In this document: positions 1 to 11,277 of the stretch, in pieces | Position numbering within the stretch: the first letter of the stretch is position 1 | Layout of the letters: each line of letters begins with the position of its first letter | Assembly (NCBI GenBank): GCA_905178155.1 | Contig: CAJINV010000001.1 | Location: 10,011,432 to 10,075,431, forward strand | Reading direction: 5' to 3' | Origin: Amoebophrya sp. A120 | Lineage: Eukaryota > Sar > Dinophyceae > Syndiniales > Amoebophryaceae | Length of the DNA stretch: 64,000 nt | Notes under the pieces: model-generated | Databases searched by the model: none | The model's input: only the letters and a program-made list of their open reading frames with translations | What the model was told of the DNA's origin: nothing | Position numbers and translations under genes: made by a program

Positions 1-100
1 GGCTCCGCTGCTTCGAGGCTCCGCTGCTTCGAGGCTCCGCTGCTTCGAGGCTTCCTTCGGCGTTTCGAGGCCTCATCGTTTCGAGGCTTCGCCGCTTAGA
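1..100. repeat. Short tandem repeat, 16-bp unit
   Basis: Three perfect head-to-tail copies of ggctccgctgcttcga fill bases 1-48. Degenerate copies (one 20 bp, two 16 bp) follow to about base 100. Each copy starts ggc and most end ttcga. The array is cut by the window edge, so its full length is unknown. No coding potential is claimed. Confidence 0.85.
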
Positions 101-129
101 AGCTTGGGCACTTTGTCTGCATTTCGTTG

Positions 130-395
130 TTGTTGTTTTTCGTTTTTATTCTTTGTTTCCGTTTTTTGTTTTCATTCTTTGTTTTCATTCTTTGTTTTCA
201 TTCTTTGTTTTCGTTTTTCGTTTCTATTCTTTGTTTTCGTTTTTCGTTTCCATTCTTTGTTTTCGTTTTTCGTTTCCATTCTTTGTTTTCGTTTTTCGTT
301 TCCATTCTTTGTTTTCTTTTTTCGTTTCCATTCTTTGTTTTCGTTTTTCGTTTCCATTCTTTGTTTCCGTTTTTCGTTTCTATTGTTTATTTTTA
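130..395. repeat. T-rich minisatellite, 26-bp unit
   Basis: From base 199 a 26-bp unit built of cattctttg plus ttttcgtttttcgtttc recurs at 199, 225, 251, 277, 303, 329 and 355, with a decayed copy at 381. Before it lie shorter 13-bp half-units (cattctttgtttt). Because 26 is not a multiple of three, all frames stay open by chance and give repetitive Phe/Ser-rich peptides. I regard these as artefacts, not genes. Confidence 0.9.
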
Positions 396-1507
396 TTGCG
401 GGATACTATTAAATAATGGGTTTTCTGACTTATAACTAGTCATGGTAGAGATTGAGTTTCTTTTTTCAGTCTTACAGAAATATCTTTGTCGTTCACGAAT
501 GTATCTTCATTGTATCAGACTAGAAGTTTCGATTTCGTTCTCTACACTAGCTATCACGACGAATCTCTCAACTTTTCCTAGTATCAAACTGTATACATGG
601 TTGTTGCGTTCTGGTTCTCTCGTACAACGCAAGAAATCGACTTCAAAAAATAATCCAAAACTGTACATACTCGCTTTCGCGAAAATTCCAACTAGGTCTA
701 CCATGACACGGATTGATCATCATGATAAGTAGGTCTATGATTACACTTTCAGATGTCCGCTATGAGGAAGATAAGGAGATACAACGTGATATTGCTCGGA
801 TTGCAAGCTGTGTTTGCAACTGACATCGGTTCTATTTCATTTCACTGGCAAAAAACATCGGTTTTCGTGCAAACCACGCCAGCTTACGACTAAAGAGACT
901 GAAAAAAGAGTCGGTCCCCGTGCAACATTTTGATCGTCAGGAATTCGGTGCGTGCAAAAGCAAACGAGTACTAACAGGATTATTTTTTCGTCGTCGTCCG
1001 TTTTCGTTCGTCTTGTTTGTTTTGAAAAATCGTAATGAATCATAGTCAAAGTCAAACCATGAATTCTGGAAACAATCCTCCAGGTCTTCATCGAATCCTG
1101 ATTATTTTTCCAATTTTGTTAGCACAACCCCTTGCCCGAAATTGTGTGTAGTGTAGATAGTGTAGTTATAACACCGTTGATATGTTCGCTACGCCATGCT
1201 GTAGTGCATCAGCGGCCTGATATGCTCCCAGTTCTGCGTACATTATGAGAAGCAAAGGCAGGCGCTGATCCGAGTTTATCAATCGTTATTTTTACCACGC
1301 ACGAGAATTACTCACGCACCTGAGAAAAACAAAATTTAAAGTATCTACTCGATGAACATCATTTTTTCACATCTTTCAACATCTGCATCCATGATTTTAC
1401 TTCCCCCACCATACTATTCAAACCAAAACCTGTTCACATGATGCGCGACCATGGCGGGCGCTCCTTTTGCGACTTGCTTCACTGAAGGACGCTAGCAGAT
1501 CGGCAAA
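396..1507. other. Non-coding stretch before the channel gene
   Basis: AT-richer spacer without a recognisable gene on either strand. The only item of note is a 46-codon ORF at 753-893 whose first 22 residues look like a signal peptide. No downstream exon could be joined to it convincingly, so it is listed only as a finding. Confidence 0.5.
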
Positions 1508-4500
1508 ATGATTGCCAGTATTGTGAGTAACACCAGCACCACCAAGGTGATGGCCGAGGAGGGCGAGGACGGGAAAATGCGGAAGCCGCACTTTATGCTG
1601 TCCGCCCTCGCGGGACGGAAAAGGCGAAAAGGGAACGGCAGGACGAGCATGGTGGAGTACACCCCGTACCTCCGACAACTGCCGCCTGCGGACTACTCCC
1701 GCTTCGACTTTTTGCACCCGGGCAAGAAGGAGCTCGGCCAGATGTTCCCGAGCCGCGAACGGGAGCTCTCGTTAGCCTTCTTCCGGAACATGTTCGGCAC
1801 GTTAGTCCAGCGGTTCGGAGACTCGCACGGCGAGATCCCGAGTAGCCACTTCGAACGAGCCATGACACGAGTGTGTCGATTAATAGGTGATAAGGACCGA
1901 AAAATCGAGGCTGCGCGCTACGACGTCGACGGCAGCGGTATCATTCTAGTTGATGCAGCTTTTTCTGACTACAGCGAGACTCAGTCCGTCGCGAATTTGC
2001 ATTTGAATTTCGGTTCATCTGATCGCGCCTGAAGAATTTTCTGTACGTGTAATTCTAGTTTGAGTTACCAGCGTGATCTTCATCTCTCAATTTTTTTACC
2101 AAATACAGGCTCCGTCGGTTGGTGGGAATTCGTCGCTTGCTGGAAGGACAACCGGTTTTTCTACGAATACTCCACGTGGGAGCGAATTTCAATCCTTTTC
2201 GAGGATCCGGGCAGCTCCCGGCTCGCGCGGCAAATCCAGATGCTGCTGATGTGCACAATTCTGCTCTCCACCGTGCTTTTCATCATCGGAACGCTTCCGA
2301 GCATGAAAATTTGGCCCAGCGACAACTGCCAGTCGCTGTGCGACAAGGACAAGAGGGTGACCCCGTTTACGCCCGAGGCCGTGGGGTGGTGCGAGAAGGA
2401 GTGCGAGCCCGTGGCGACCCCGGAGTTCGAGTTGCTCGAGGTGGTCTGCGTGATGGTCTTCACATTCGAGTATGTCACCAGGATTGTGTCCTGCCACGCC
2501 TGCCGACCGGAGCTGATCCACACCAATGGATTACTGGAGCTGGTCTTGAACGAGAACTGCAAGCGGAAATCCTCCGCGGTCCAGCGCGTCTGGCAGTTCT
2601 TCATCAACCCCCTGAACTTAGTCGATTTAATGGCGGTCGCTCCCTTTTACATCGAGCTGGGACTGGCCTCGCACCTCGAGGGTGGCAGTGGGGTGGACGG
2701 GAGCACCGTGCTTCGTGTCATCCGTCTTACGAGGTTATTTCGGTTACTGAAGGTCGCGAGGTATTTTCACACTTTGAACGTCATCGTCCGGGTGGTGCAG
2801 AGGGCGGCGGCCGGACTCGCAGTGTTGCTCTTCGTGTTGATGCTCTGCGTCATCTTCTCAGCCTCGGTGCTTTACTTCGCGGAACAAGGTATTTTTTCTG
2901 AAATTTGGGTTTGTTCATGTCCTAGTGATGTCGATATAGTAGTCATCTACTTGTTCGTGTTGATGAGTTTTTTTTCAGCATGATGTCGCATTAGGAATTT
3001 GAGCTAACGTGCGCTGCTAATCAAATTTCGACGTGGCATGATCAAATCTTTACCCCACAGGTGACTGGGACGTCGAGCAGAATGCTTACACGCGTTACAA
3101 CTGGGTCCAGAACACAGAAGAACAGACGCCATTCAAATCTATCCCTCATTCGATGTGGTGGTCATTTGTGACCTACACAACAGTGGGGTACGGTGACATG
3201 ATGCCCTACAGCGTTGTTGGTACTGAGTTTTTTTGTGAACAATTTCGTCCTTTTTAAGTGCTTCTAGTTGAAATTCTATGACAGGTACATAGCGCGATCG
3301 TTATCCGACTCCGAGCACGAGAAAAAAAATCTCATTAAAAAACCCTTTTTCCAGGTCAAACATTGGCCATCATCTCTATGTTGTGCTCCATGCTGAGTGT
3401 GGGTATGCCGACTTCCGTCCTTTTGCGCTCCTTCAATGACGTCTGGGACGAAGCCATACAGGAGCAGGTAATGATTTAAAACATAACTTTTTTCATTCTA
3501 CGACAAATTTCATTTGGAATGCTTTATGTTTTTGCTTTGGGTTTCGCCAGATGCAACTCTCTTGTTCCTTCCCCGCGATTTTTATACTAAAAGCCAAAAT
3601 CACTTTTCGCCACACCTTCGAAACTGACAGGTCGAGCAACGAACGCAAACGGAAGTGGAACGTGAGGCCGTCGAGAATGTGTTTCTGTACTCGGAACCGT
3701 TTATGCAGATGAGGAGGGTGCTTATCGAGGTCTACGACGACACGTTGTCCAGTCAGCAGCACGATTTCCTGGGGCAGTGCATGCTGGAGTTCGACACGAT
3801 CGGCGTGCCGCAACTGAAGAGCAAGGGTTTGGTGCAGCAGTTTGTCCGCAACTCCAGCGCCGTGCTGGAGGCGTCCGTCCGGTCCGAGTCCGCGAAGAAC
3901 AAAAACGCGTCAAAATCGGCGATAAGCTCGCGCACGGCAACCAAGGAATCCAGTAACCCCTCGGATTCCAACGCGGCGAGTGCTGAACAACAACCGCAGG
4001 TGGACTACGACCCGTGGACCGCAACTGTGGAGCTCTCATTAGACGACAACCCGCTGAAGCCCAGGATAAACACGCTTCCGATAACGGGCAACATCACCAT
4101 CGAATTGACCTGGACCCCCGACCCTGACGCCGACATGGTGGAAGTCGCGGTGTTGAACATGCAGGGCGACCCCACCAGCCCGGGCGGCAGCGATTCTTTG
4201 ACGCACCCGCCGAAAGCGGCGACGTCCTTTGCGGAAAAGGAGCAGGAGGACCAGGCGCAGTTTTTCGAGGAGTTGGTTTTACCCAACAAAGCTTCCTCAG
4301 CAGGCGCGGAGAACAAGGAAGGCGACCACGAAGTGGAAGTGCCTTCGCTTCCGTCCATGTCTTCTGCCAGCTCCGTGGAAGTTTTGCCAGTAGTTGTAGC
4401 GAGGAGAGATGATCATGACGGTCGTGCAGCAACTTACCATTCCAGACGCGACGCCGAAGAGGAACTGTCCAGAACGCTGCACGCGCACTTGCCCGCCCGA

Positions 4501-5334
4501 CCGTATGAAGGGCGGCACATGGCGGTTACGGGCGGCGGCGGGAAGAAACCCGAACCAGTCTCGTCGCCCACGGGCCGAAACCCCAGCAGTTTGGTCACCC
4601 CCAGCAACGCAGGCAGCAAGAAGTACGAAGACCAAATGTTGGCATTATCCCCCGGAACGTTGTCTGTCCGGGTGCTCGGCGTCACCGGAATTTCCGCCGT
4701 GCGCGAAGCAACCGGAGAGCCTCCGGGCACGCTCACGCTGGACCCCTACGTTACAGTCACCGTCTGGAATCGACCGCCGAAAAACGTATGATTTTTTTCT
4801 ATGATTCTTAGCTTTGGTAGTTGTTGTTTCGAGCCATTTACTTTGTTGCGAAAACTTTTCGGAATTTCTTCGTGTCATTTTTTGTCAACATTGTGGTCCA
4901 TGGGTGTGTTACTGCCTCGCCGGCCATTTGGCACAACCACAATATTGAAGAGCGATTTCTATTGCTCTTTTGATTCACCACAGGACGACGACGACGAGTC
5001 GGAGGATGAAGACCCGAACGCGAGGCTCGTGAGCGCCGAGGACGCCTTTTTGTCGGTGCGCACAAAGCTCGGCGAGGTAGTTACCAGGAAACGCACGCAA
5101 ACCGCGCCGGATTCCATCGTGCCGGAGTTCGACGAGATCCTCGACTTCAAGTACAGTTGGCTGAGTCAGAAGGAGGAGCGGGAGCAGCGGCGCGAAAGGT
5201 CACCGAAAGGAGCAAAGGAATCTCAGTTGTCACTCATGCAAGATTTGACGAGAAAGATCACCCGAATGGAGCAACGCCTCGCCGCCAACGACGAGCATGC
5301 GGCGCGTCAGCGACAAGTCTCCAATGACCACTAA
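1508..5334 (+). CDS. EF-hand voltage-gated K+ channel with C2-like tail
   Basis: Exons: 1508-1937, 2109-2888, 3061-3219, 3355-3467, 3631-4785, 4984-5334 (995 aa); all introns are GT-AG and phases agree. An EF-hand loop (residues 139-150, DVDGSGSVGWWE) is assembled exactly across intron 1. Six membrane segments follow: S1 about 187-209, S2 252-275, S3 310-329, S4 341-362 with Arg/Lys at every third position, S5 378-403, S6 458-482. The selectivity filter TVGYGD (444-449) marks a K+ channel. The tail holds C2-like pieces: 524-548 (VYDD...DFLGQ) with strands near 623-660, and an N-terminal C2 half at 836-875 (LDPYVTVTV). It probably conducts K+ at a cell or ciliary membrane under voltage and Ca2+ control; the Ca2+ role is inferred. 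An acidic, coiled end closes the protein. The start is the first in-frame Met. Confidence 0.88.
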
Positions 5335-7149
5335 AGTGAGTCAGCCTTGTTGTTTTCCCCAACACACCTTATATATTTAGTATTTTTTAGAAATTAGTCA
5401 CCATTTTACCTTTACAACCATAGTTTTTTTGTATATCGAATCAGACATTGTATTGCAAAAGTAAACTGCTTATAAAAAATCACACAGTTCCATTTTTCTT
5501 ATCTTACTTACGCATAAAATAATCATCACAAACTACGTTTTTCTTATCTTACTCACATCCTTTTAATCTTGTATTTTTAGTTTGAAATAGCAACATATCA
5601 GTCGCAACCGGTACCGATTGCGATGGCACAGCCACATCATTTTTCCTCGAGGAAAAAACTCATAATTAGCAGTACACAAAATTAACACTTAACGAAGATT
5701 TTTTTTCTTTTTCAGCCCCGGCACTGCCCCTTTACACGTAATCGTGCTTACACAGAGGGATTCGTCGTGGACTAAAACTTTTTAGCCTATAGATGTCCGC
5801 TCCGTGTAGGTGCCCCCGAAAGATGTCCCCCCAAAAAAAATAGCACTTCGGAAGGATATATAACATTCATCAGGAGCTCGCACGCCGCGAAGAGAGGCGA
5901 AAGGTAGTTAGGCGCGCCTTTCTTCATGCATTTCTGCAATGCGTTGAATTTGAATTGCGCGTGACACAAAGAAGGCGGAAGCACAAAAAATGCATACGAA
6001 TGTCATGAAGGAAGGGCGCAAACAAAAAGAGGATGAAGAAATCAGTGGCATTTTTCCAAAAGAAGTGAGGAGCTGTTACTGTTAGTGCCAGTTTTTCACT
6101 TTGAAGCGTGGTAACAAGTAGTACGAAACCATTTTTCGTAACGAATAGCGAGTACAAGGAAGTACGAACACGACACGCTAGTGTAGGATTTTTCACATGG
6201 AAAAACGCAGCCATATCTTCCTAATCTTTTCTTTCTGGAACGAACGGCGCACAGGTAAAATAAATTTAGTATTTATGGTACAACGATTCCGCGCGACGCT
6301 AAAATTAGTCCGACACTGCTACCGCCTGCACTATTCTTTGAATGGATCGCATCTCCCTTCTTTTTTTCTTTTATCACGACGACCACCTCGGCAGCATTCC
6401 AGAAGCTGTCTTCTGGAACAGAACAGGCTTCTCCGTAAAGCTGTGTTTCATGTCAAAATGTACTTAATCGAGGAGCAGTGAGAATCGTGGTACTAGAGAA
6501 GCAAGGGCTTTCGAAAGACAGAGAGACGAGAGATCAACACGAGCGATACCAACAGCTTGAAATATGAGCTGCCTCAATTTCCGAGAGAGTGGTCGCTAGA
6601 GGAGCGAGAAGAAAATGAGTGTGAGATTGTTTGTGACCACGAGTGTGCTTATCGCGTGGTCTCAAGTTTGTCACTCGGAATGCCCACACGTGGCGATTTC
6701 GTTTGCGTCGTTTTTCCTCGTTTTGAGCAGTGAGACAAGAAGCTTGCGGTCATTATCAATCTTCCAAGAATGCCACCAGGACTCGCGAACCCCTGTCGCT
6801 GAGAAATTTGAATTCGTCGAATGCATGGCCACCTAAACTTCTTTCTTGAATTCGCATTTTTAAAAAGAAAAGCAAGAGCCTTGTAGTCAGTCGAACTTTC
6901 CTACATTATCCATTGAGTTTGAGGCCGAGCCATTTACTCAAATACTTTTTCATGACTGAAAAACAACCACACCGTACGCGCCGCACACCCTGGCCTTTCA
7001 GGCACGATAGCAACTCGGCAGTTGAAGATGTTTCGTAATAGTCACACCGACGCGTTGATTCTGCTACCGTGCTGGACGACGGTAGTCACCTTCCCTGAAC
7101 TGTTTTTTTTGGAGAACTGAAGAGCTGCTGAGCGCAAATCGCCACGGTC
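5335..7149. other. 1.8-kb spacer, possible upstream exon inside
   Basis: AT-rich spacer with no complete gene on either strand. An ORF at 6615-6836 begins with a signal-peptide-like stretch (about residues 1-21) and could be a 5' exon of the membrane protein that starts at 7150. The splice path is not clear. Confidence 0.45.
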
Positions 7150-10100
7150 ATGGGTGATCCTGTCTACCAGGGGGCGGTATTCCGCGTTGTGGTCAATAAA
7201 AAGACGCCGGAGGGCTGGCGCCTTGACGGCGCACGATGGTAAGCCAGGGGCTAGTACCTGATTTTTTCATCACTGCATGATTCTTGTACTTCATAGGGCG
7301 TTGTTTTCGTGGGTTGTTTTGTTGCATGGTTCTGCCCACGGAGTAACTGCTGTCAACACAGTTGATTGAATCCGTACAGGTTCACGGACTCCGCTTGTCA
7401 GGAGGAGGTTCTTCCGACCATGGAGTACATGGTAAATACGGACCGGACTGCTGCTTATGGAAGAAGACAGGTACTGCTACGTTGTCCTAATTCTAGTTTC
7501 GAAATGCTATGTCAATGCATTCCCTAGCTGTGTCGTCGAGAGAGTGCCTGCGGATGTCGTCTTTTCGGAGCGAGATCATGCGAAATCAAAATTGCTTTTG
7601 CTCGTACGATAATCTTTCCAAATTCCACAGTCTGTCTCAACGCTTCCGTATCGAGCACCATGCGACGATGATACTGCTTTCGACGCATGCGGGTGTCGAC
7701 AACCATACGCCGGATTCAACTCAACAACAGACAAGTGCCAGCTGGGCAGCGAAACGGATTGTACTACTTTCTATTTTGGTTGGACTTGGAGTTGTCGTAC
7801 TGCCGCACCATTGCGTTATTGATGTGTTATGCAGAATCAGCAACAAAAAATCCGAATCTTCAGTCAAAAATCAAAATCAGCTCGCGACGAATATTATTGC
7901 GCCGAAAAGAAGATCTTTGCTGCGGACCAAAGGGATTATGGCTGTCCGGCTGGAAAAACAAGTTACGAGGCCTGGTTTGAGACCTGGAACACGAATGTGA
8001 AGTGCGTCAAGCTGCGACAGTACTTTTGTTTGAAATTGGTATGATTTTTTGTTTCCATGACACAGACACTGTCTGTTCTGCTTCCTTTACCCACAACCAC
8101 GACGCTCGGAGCGAACCGCAAAATATCTTCACACCAACGTACTATTCAGGTCGGTATCACCGGCATACCGAGCAACCGAGCTTGCGATACAGCAGTACAA
8201 TATGACCGTTGAGCGTTTTCAGTCTGCGTTACCGCACAGCTCCGGCATACTAGCCATGGCGCCGAATGGCAGGGAAAGAGCGATCCCTTTCCACGCGGGG
8301 TGTGGAGATACGTATCACCTGCCGAACACAACGCAACCAGACGTGCAGCTGGTGTTAAGCAGCGAAAAAGTATCGGCAAATCTCGGGATGGACGCGGTGG
8401 GACGAAGAGCGGTCCTTTTCGCGGCACCAGTAGCTGACGGCATAAATCTACAGCTCTACTGCACCGGAAATGAAGACAGTACTCTGTTTTTTTTGATTTG
8501 GATCTCGTAGTAGGGCAGTGCACTTACAAAAATACAACTTTTGCTTTTCTTTGAGTATGATGAAGTCGCTTTATTCACCCCCTCACCAGCCCTTTACTCA
8601 CGTCACAAACAGGCACAGTGCTTTCAGTTACGTGCAAAGATGGTCATTGGTCGGAGATGCAGTCGTCGTCACGCGGATGCGCTACCCCGCACTTTATTCC
8701 GGCCGGCTTCAACGGCGAGCAGATAAAACACGCTTACACCCCAGCAAACGACACCAGCGGCGCGGATTTACTGGGGATACTTGGAGCCATTTTCGGCATC
8801 GTCGGCAGTTTGATTCTCGGCACCTTCATATGGCGCGTGTTCTTCCGAAGCGGTGCGGCGCAGCTAGACGGGGAACTGCGAGCGGCCTCACCAGGGAGCG
8901 AGGACGGGCTCACCTACAACATGGCTTATGATAACATGATGTCCGCCGAAAGAAGCAACGCGCCTGCGCTTGCGGGACCGAAGAGTATGCTTTTTGACTT
9001 GATCGATCCTGTAGTTGTAAATGTAATCACAGCGGGAAAAAACATGATAAAACCTGAAATGGTTGTTCTCCAAGCTGCAACTTAGTGTAGAGTTTTGATA
9101 TTCCCGAACACATTTGTTTACTTCAGAAGCGCAAGCCGAACCGCAGGGTAGATACGGCAGCTGGGACGATTTTAACACGGTTCCGCCACGCAAAATGAAG
9201 TCGCGGGACGGGGCGCGAAGCACAAAGATAAACGTGACCAACACGCTGAATAGGGTCGAGGAAGAGATGTCAAGAAGCATGATCGGCAGGCGGTCCGACA
9301 GCGGCGGTTCCCGGTCTCAGTCGCCCGCGAAGCGCACGGCAAGATCGGATCGAACGAGGAGTGTCGACGCTGACGTGGACGAGAGTGTAAGGTCCTCGGT
9401 TTCGCCGCCCAGAAAACTGAGGCAGAGGCTCAATACCGCGGGGGAGGACAAGCGGGGTGTGGATTTTGAGATGGACAACACCTCCGAATTCAGCGCAACC
9501 CAGCAGTCCGCACCGAGACAGCGCGGTGGCTACAGCTACCGAACGGGGAGCGCAACGAGGGACACGGCGCGGATGGTGCAGCCGCCAACGAGTAGCAAAA
9601 CAACGAATTCCGCAGAGAGAAGAGGCGGCGGCGGCGACGAACAGAAGTCGAAGACGCAGCAGCTACTGGAGAGCTGGGACGGCGGGAATGCGGACCGACC
9701 GAGCTCTGCGGCGCTGAAAGCGCTGCGGGCGAAGACGGACCGAATTTTGAACAGCGCAAACCGGCCGGCCGGGGCGTCTTTTATGGAAAAGTCCGCGGAA
9801 ACGCTGATGCGAAAATCGCCGGAAAGAGAACGGGCAGGCGGCCACTCCCGGTCGGCCGCGAGCACCCGGCCGCAGCAGCGGCCCGTCGCGGGCAGTGGCA
9901 GTTATCGCGCAGCCTCCGCATCGGCGACGACCTACAGTAGCGGTACGGCGCCGACGAGGGGAGAGCATGTGAGCATACCACTAGCGCCGAGGACCTTGTC
10001 CGGGTCTGGAGCGGGACCGGTGTCAAGCGGTTTGAACCAGCCGGGGGCCACGTTTCAGCACCCTCGGAGCGGCAGCATTCCTAGAAGCAGTGCGTCCTCC

Positions 10101-10394
10101 TCAGCGGGTGCGTCAGCGAGCAGCAGCATGGTGCGCCCACCCGGCGGCTTCACGCAACCCCACGAGCAACAGGAACCAGGATACCACTCGTCGCGAGCGC
10201 GGTCTGGAAGCGGGCAACGGGCAGCAGAACCTGTGAACGACTACTACCGCATGAAGAGTGCTGGTCGTGGCGGGCCAACAGGACCGCCGCGGCCAGGAAG
10301 CCAGTCGCCCGCCGGTCAAGGTTCACTGGACAGATTTGGTCACGCAGCACCCGGGCACGGGAGGATACCGAATCGGGACCGGTTCAACCGCTAG
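7150..10394 (+). CDS. Cys-rich single-pass membrane protein, long Ser/Arg-rich tail
   Basis: Exons: 7150-7238, 7380-7470, 7631-7796, 7881-8019, 8150-8478, 8613-8984, 9127-10394; they sum to 2,454 nt in one frame (817 aa). The first five exons give an ectodomain with many cysteines. The start (GWRLDGARWFTDSAC) is loosely like discoidin-type repeats of protist surface proteins. A following segment (CGCRQPYAGF...KCQLGSETDC) resembles an EGF-like knot. Near 8613 a short sushi-like element (VTCKDGHWS) precedes one membrane helix (ILGAIFGIVGSLILGTFIW). The rest is a basic, Ser/Arg/Gly-rich, probably cytosolic tail of some 450 residues. It is likely a surface receptor or adhesin; family unproven. 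No signal peptide is present at this start and an in-frame stop lies at 7129, so a true first exon may lie upstream; an acceptor at 7170 would fit. Confidence 0.72.
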
Positions 10395-11277
10395 GAGGTG
10401 CACCGAAGCAGGTGTCATTTTGTGTACGGTGAACACCTCCAACTGCAGAACTCTATCGCATTTGTTTCCCCGAACAAAACTTATGTAGTATAAACACGAC
10501 CCCTTTACTGCGTCTGTACTCAAATTCAGATCCTGATACAGTTTTCAAACAGGAACAATCAAACGTTTTCAATGATGGATACTATCGCAGAGTCCGATGA
10601 CTTTCGCTTTCTATTAACTTTCGCTGAAAAATCTCGTTTTCACTGCTTTCTATTCCATTCAGACAAAAATCACAATTAGAGATCAGACCCGCGAGGCGGT
10701 CCGAGACACGAAGAGGAAAAGTTTACGAATTCAATTTGCACGGACGCCAAAGAAACCATTTTTAGGATTTCCGTAGTTTCAGACCAAGGAACACAATCTA
10801 GCACTTTTTCGTGCTAGATAATGAGCTAGCTCTTTTTCGCGAACTTAGACGAACTTGTTGCGCAGCATTTTTGAATTTAGACTAGACCCGTTCAACGAAC
10901 TTCAGGCTGCAACGCAAGAGGGATGGGAATCGAACAGGGAACTTTTCAACTTTTTCGCCATTCGCCTGTTACGGTGATGTAAACGCAATCAGCCAGTTCT
11001 TGAAAAATTGAGCGCACGCGGAGGGTACGCGACGTTCCTCCCTATGCCTGCACGATAGTCTCTTCAGCAAGCTGTTCGTAACATGCTTCCGTGGCTTTTT
11101 CCTTGCTCGGTACGGGAACTCAACTTCGGAGGTCTTTTTTTGTGTTTTGTTCCCGTTGATGCTCCTTGTGTTTCGGTTTCGGAATGACTTTCTTGCACGA
11201 CAGGGGTCGATGCGTTGATTTGAAATTTCAGAGAAATTCCATGAAGATCCACCAGGTCGACGCTCAACATTCCTACG
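10395..11277. other. Spacer with a hairpin and a palindrome
   Basis: No gene seen. At 10796-10819 a perfect 9-bp stem (atctagcac / gtgctagat) encloses a tttttc loop. It is followed at 10824-10833 by the palindrome gagctagctc and a run of T. The role is unknown. Confidence 0.6.

Noticed and set aside
104-435. Phe/Ser-rich ORFs in all frames at the left edge
   Set aside because: They come from a 26-bp repeat whose unit is not a multiple of three; every frame stays open by chance.
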